From: Clostridia bacterium
GTDB taxonomy: Bacteria > Bacillota > Clostridia > Oscillospirales > Acutalibacteraceae
Direction of reading: 5' to 3'
Assembly (NCBI GenBank): GCA_017410585.1
Contig: JAFQQM010000058.1
Location: 1-59,495, forward strand
DNA: 59,495 nucleotides
Of this stretch, positions 57,997 to 59,495 are shown piece by piece. A program made the translations under genes and the position numbers. The notes beneath the pieces are model-generated. The model was not told the DNA's origin and did not search any database. It saw only the letters and a program-made list of their open reading frames with translations. Position 1 is the stretch's first letter; each line of letters begins with the position of its first letter.

Positions 57997-58970
57997 GTTT
58001 ACAAGCAATGACCGCTATTTTGAATAAGATCAAAGAATACGATCGCATCGTCATTTTCCGCCACAAACGGCCGGACGGAGACGCGGTCGGCTCTTCGCTG
58101 GGACTGCGCGGTATTCTGCGCGCCACCTATCCGCAAAAGGAGATTTCGGTCATCAACTGCGATCACACCGACTTCGTCGCATTTTTGGGTGAAGAGGACG
58201 GTCCGCAACCGGACGAGTATTTCCGTGAGGCACTCGGTATCGTAGTCGATACCGGCACTCCCGCCCGTATCTCCAACCCGCAGTATGCCCTCTGTCGGGA
58301 ACTGATCAAACTGGATCACCACATCCCGATCGAGACTTACGGCGACCTGCAATGGGTGGAGGAAGAGCGCTCTTCCTGCTGTGAGATGATCGCCACTTTC
58401 TATAACACCTTCCGCGATGAACTGGTGCTCACCAAAGAAGCCGCCACCTGCATCTACACCGGTATGGTGACCGATTCCGGCCGGTTCCGCTTCCGCGAAG
58501 TCTCCCCCGACACACTCCGTGCGGCGGCAACCCTGCTGGAGACCGGCATTGATCTGGAAACGCTGTATGCGCAGTTGTATATGAAGGATTTCGAGGTATT
58601 CAAGTTCCGTGCTCACGTGTACGAACAGATGCAGATCACCGAAAACGGCGTGGCTTATCTGTACGTAGACGACGCCACCAAAGAGCGCTTCGGGCTGTCT
58701 CATGAGCAAGCCTCCGCGTCGGTCTCGTATCTGGAAAACATCCGCGGCAGTCTCATCTGGCTGGCGTTTATTGAGGCTGAGGGCGAGATCCGCGTCCGCC
58801 TCCGTTCCCGTTTTGTCACGGTCAGCGAGTTAGCGGAACGCTACGGCGGCGGCGGTCACGCCTGCGCGGCCGGTGCCTTTGTTCGCGATAAGGATGAAAT
58901 GAACAAACTCATTGCCGAAGCAGACGCATTGCTCAAAGACTATAAGGAAACGCACGAGGGTTGGTTATGA
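57993..58970 (+). CDS. DHH/DHHA1 phosphoesterase (NrnA-like), second of a pair
   Basis: A 325-residue paralog of the preceding gene with the same motif order: FRHKRPDGDAVGSS near residue 21, VVDTGTP, KLDHHIPI, GMVTDSGRFRFR and GGGGHACAAG at the end. The two are clearly related along their length but well diverged, so they may differ in substrate (oligoribonucleotides versus pAp or cyclic dinucleotide products). The start at 57993 overlaps the first gene (ATGA) and follows GGAGG. Confidence 0.9.
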   Translation: MSLQAMTAILNKIKEYDRIVIFRHKRPDGDAVGSSLGLRGILRATYPQKEISVINCDHTDFVAFLGEEDGPQPDEYFREALGIVVDTGTPARISNPQYALCRELIKLDHHIPIETYGDLQWVEEERSSCCEMIATFYNTFRDELVLTKEAATCIYTGMVTDSGRFRFREVSPDTLRAAATLLETGIDLETLYAQLYMKDFEVFKFRAHVYEQMQITENGVAYLYVDDATKERFGLSHEQASASVSYLENIRGSLIWLAFIEAEGEIRVRLRSRFVTVSELAERYGGGGHACAAGAFVRDKDEMNKLIAEADALLKDYKETHEGWL

Positions 58971-59495
58971 ACATTTTGATCACAAACGATGACGGTATTT
59001 TGGCACCCGCCCTGCCTCATTTTGCCCGCTGGGCGCAACAGTACGGCAACGTCACGGTTATTGCGCCGAAGGTAGAACAGAGCGGTATGAGCCACGCCAT
59101 CGTGTTTACCCGCCCCATTGAGATCAAACCGGTGGACATCGGCGAAGGCATCGAGGCGTATTCGCTCGACTCCACCCCCGCCGATTGCGTCCGCTATGCG
59201 GTCACCAGTTTCGGCAAAGCGTTTGACGTGGTGTTTTCGGGGGTCAACCGCGGGTTGAATCTCGGCAAAGATATCGTGTATTCCGGCACGGTCGGCGCCA
59301 TCTTTGAGGCGGCACGGTTGGGACTGCACGGTTTTGCCTTCTCTGCCGATCCGTCGGCGGTGGTCGAATCGATCGCCCACCTCGACCGCGTGATGGCGTT
59401 TATGCAAAAGCATCAACTGGCAGAGAAAAATAAGTTGTATAACATCAACATCCCGCCGCAGGGCGGCGAGATCCGCATCACCCGACAGGGCGGCA
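58967..59495 (+). CDS. surE: 5'/3'-nucleotidase SurE, cut by the window edge
   Basis: The N-terminal 176 residues of SurE are visible. The frame stays open to the last base, so the C-terminal part is missing from the window. The metal motif is ITNDDGILAPAL at residues 5-16. VTVIAPKVEQSGMSHAIV follows, then DSTPADCVRYA and FSGVNRGLNLGKDIVYSGTV, the standard SurE sequence blocks. It removes 5' or 3' phosphate from nucleoside monophosphates, completing the nucleotide-to-nucleoside path of the operon. The start at 58967 overlaps the stop of the DHH gene (ATGA). Confidence 0.93.
   Translation, partial: MNILITNDDGILAPALPHFARWAQQYGNVTVIAPKVEQSGMSHAIVFTRPIEIKPVDIGEGIEAYSLDSTPADCVRYAVTSFGKAFDVVFSGVNRGLNLGKDIVYSGTVGAIFEAARLGLHGFAFSADPSAVVESIAHLDRVMAFMQKHQLAEKNKLYNINIPPQGGEIRITRQGG

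Overview
The window looks like a chromosomal segment of a spore-forming, Gram-positive anaerobe of the Clostridia (Oscillospirales-like gut lineage is my inference). The signs are a spoVAD gene, strong AGGAGG-type ribosome binding sites, Sec signal peptides and lipoboxes, threonine-rich linkers, AraC/ROK sugar regulation, and sigma-A promoters of the TTGACA-17-TATAAT type. No rRNA, tRNA, phage, transposase or CRISPR array was seen.

Left part (1-20.8 kb): small, mostly independent transcription units. They include an M28-like membrane peptidase flanked by two copies of a dispersed non-coding repeat, a methyltransferase, and an AraC regulator divergent from an oxidoreductase pair (MDR dehydrogenase plus Gfo/Idh/MocA). 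A quinone-oxidoreductase-like gene follows, then a leftward GH2 beta-mannosidase / ROK / SIS-isomerase operon with its own divergent AraC regulator. After these come several unknown small proteins and lipoproteins, a PHP phosphoesterase, spoVAD, an EF-G-like GTPase and a DUF4867 protein. Transcription units are often separated by long perfect terminator hairpins, three of which share the core AGGCTYGRCCG.

Middle part (20.8-49.5 kb): two leftward operons that look like one extracellular glycan-foraging system. The larger (42605 down to 20837) encodes a modular lipoprotein, a complete sugar ABC importer (binding lipoprotein and two permeases), a secreted Ig-like protein, a DUF4838 lipoprotein, a membrane-anchored multi-module protein, a GH35 beta-galactosidase, a TIM-barrel lipoprotein, a 2143-residue secreted metallophosphoesterase with binding modules, and a 41-residue acidic peptide. 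The smaller (49483 down to 42935) encodes a 1050-residue modular secreted protein, a 47-residue acidic peptide and a 1080-residue DUF4838 protein. Both operons are preceded by the same 33-35 bp inverted-repeat element. In both, a tiny acidic peptide gene lies directly after a secreted protein ending in the same roughly 250-280-residue C-terminal domain (core AMLNYGxxAQxYF). This recurrent domain-plus-peptide pair is the best candidate here for an undescribed system.

Right part (50.3-59.5 kb): a tightly packed rightward nucleoside salvage and nucleotide turnover operon: tdk, deoC, deoD, deoB, cdd, pdp, udk, a dGTPase-like HD protein, two tandem DHH phosphoesterases and surE (cut by the window edge). 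Together these catabolise nucleosides to sugar phosphates, rephosphorylate them, and remove dNTPs, oligonucleotides and nucleoside monophosphates.
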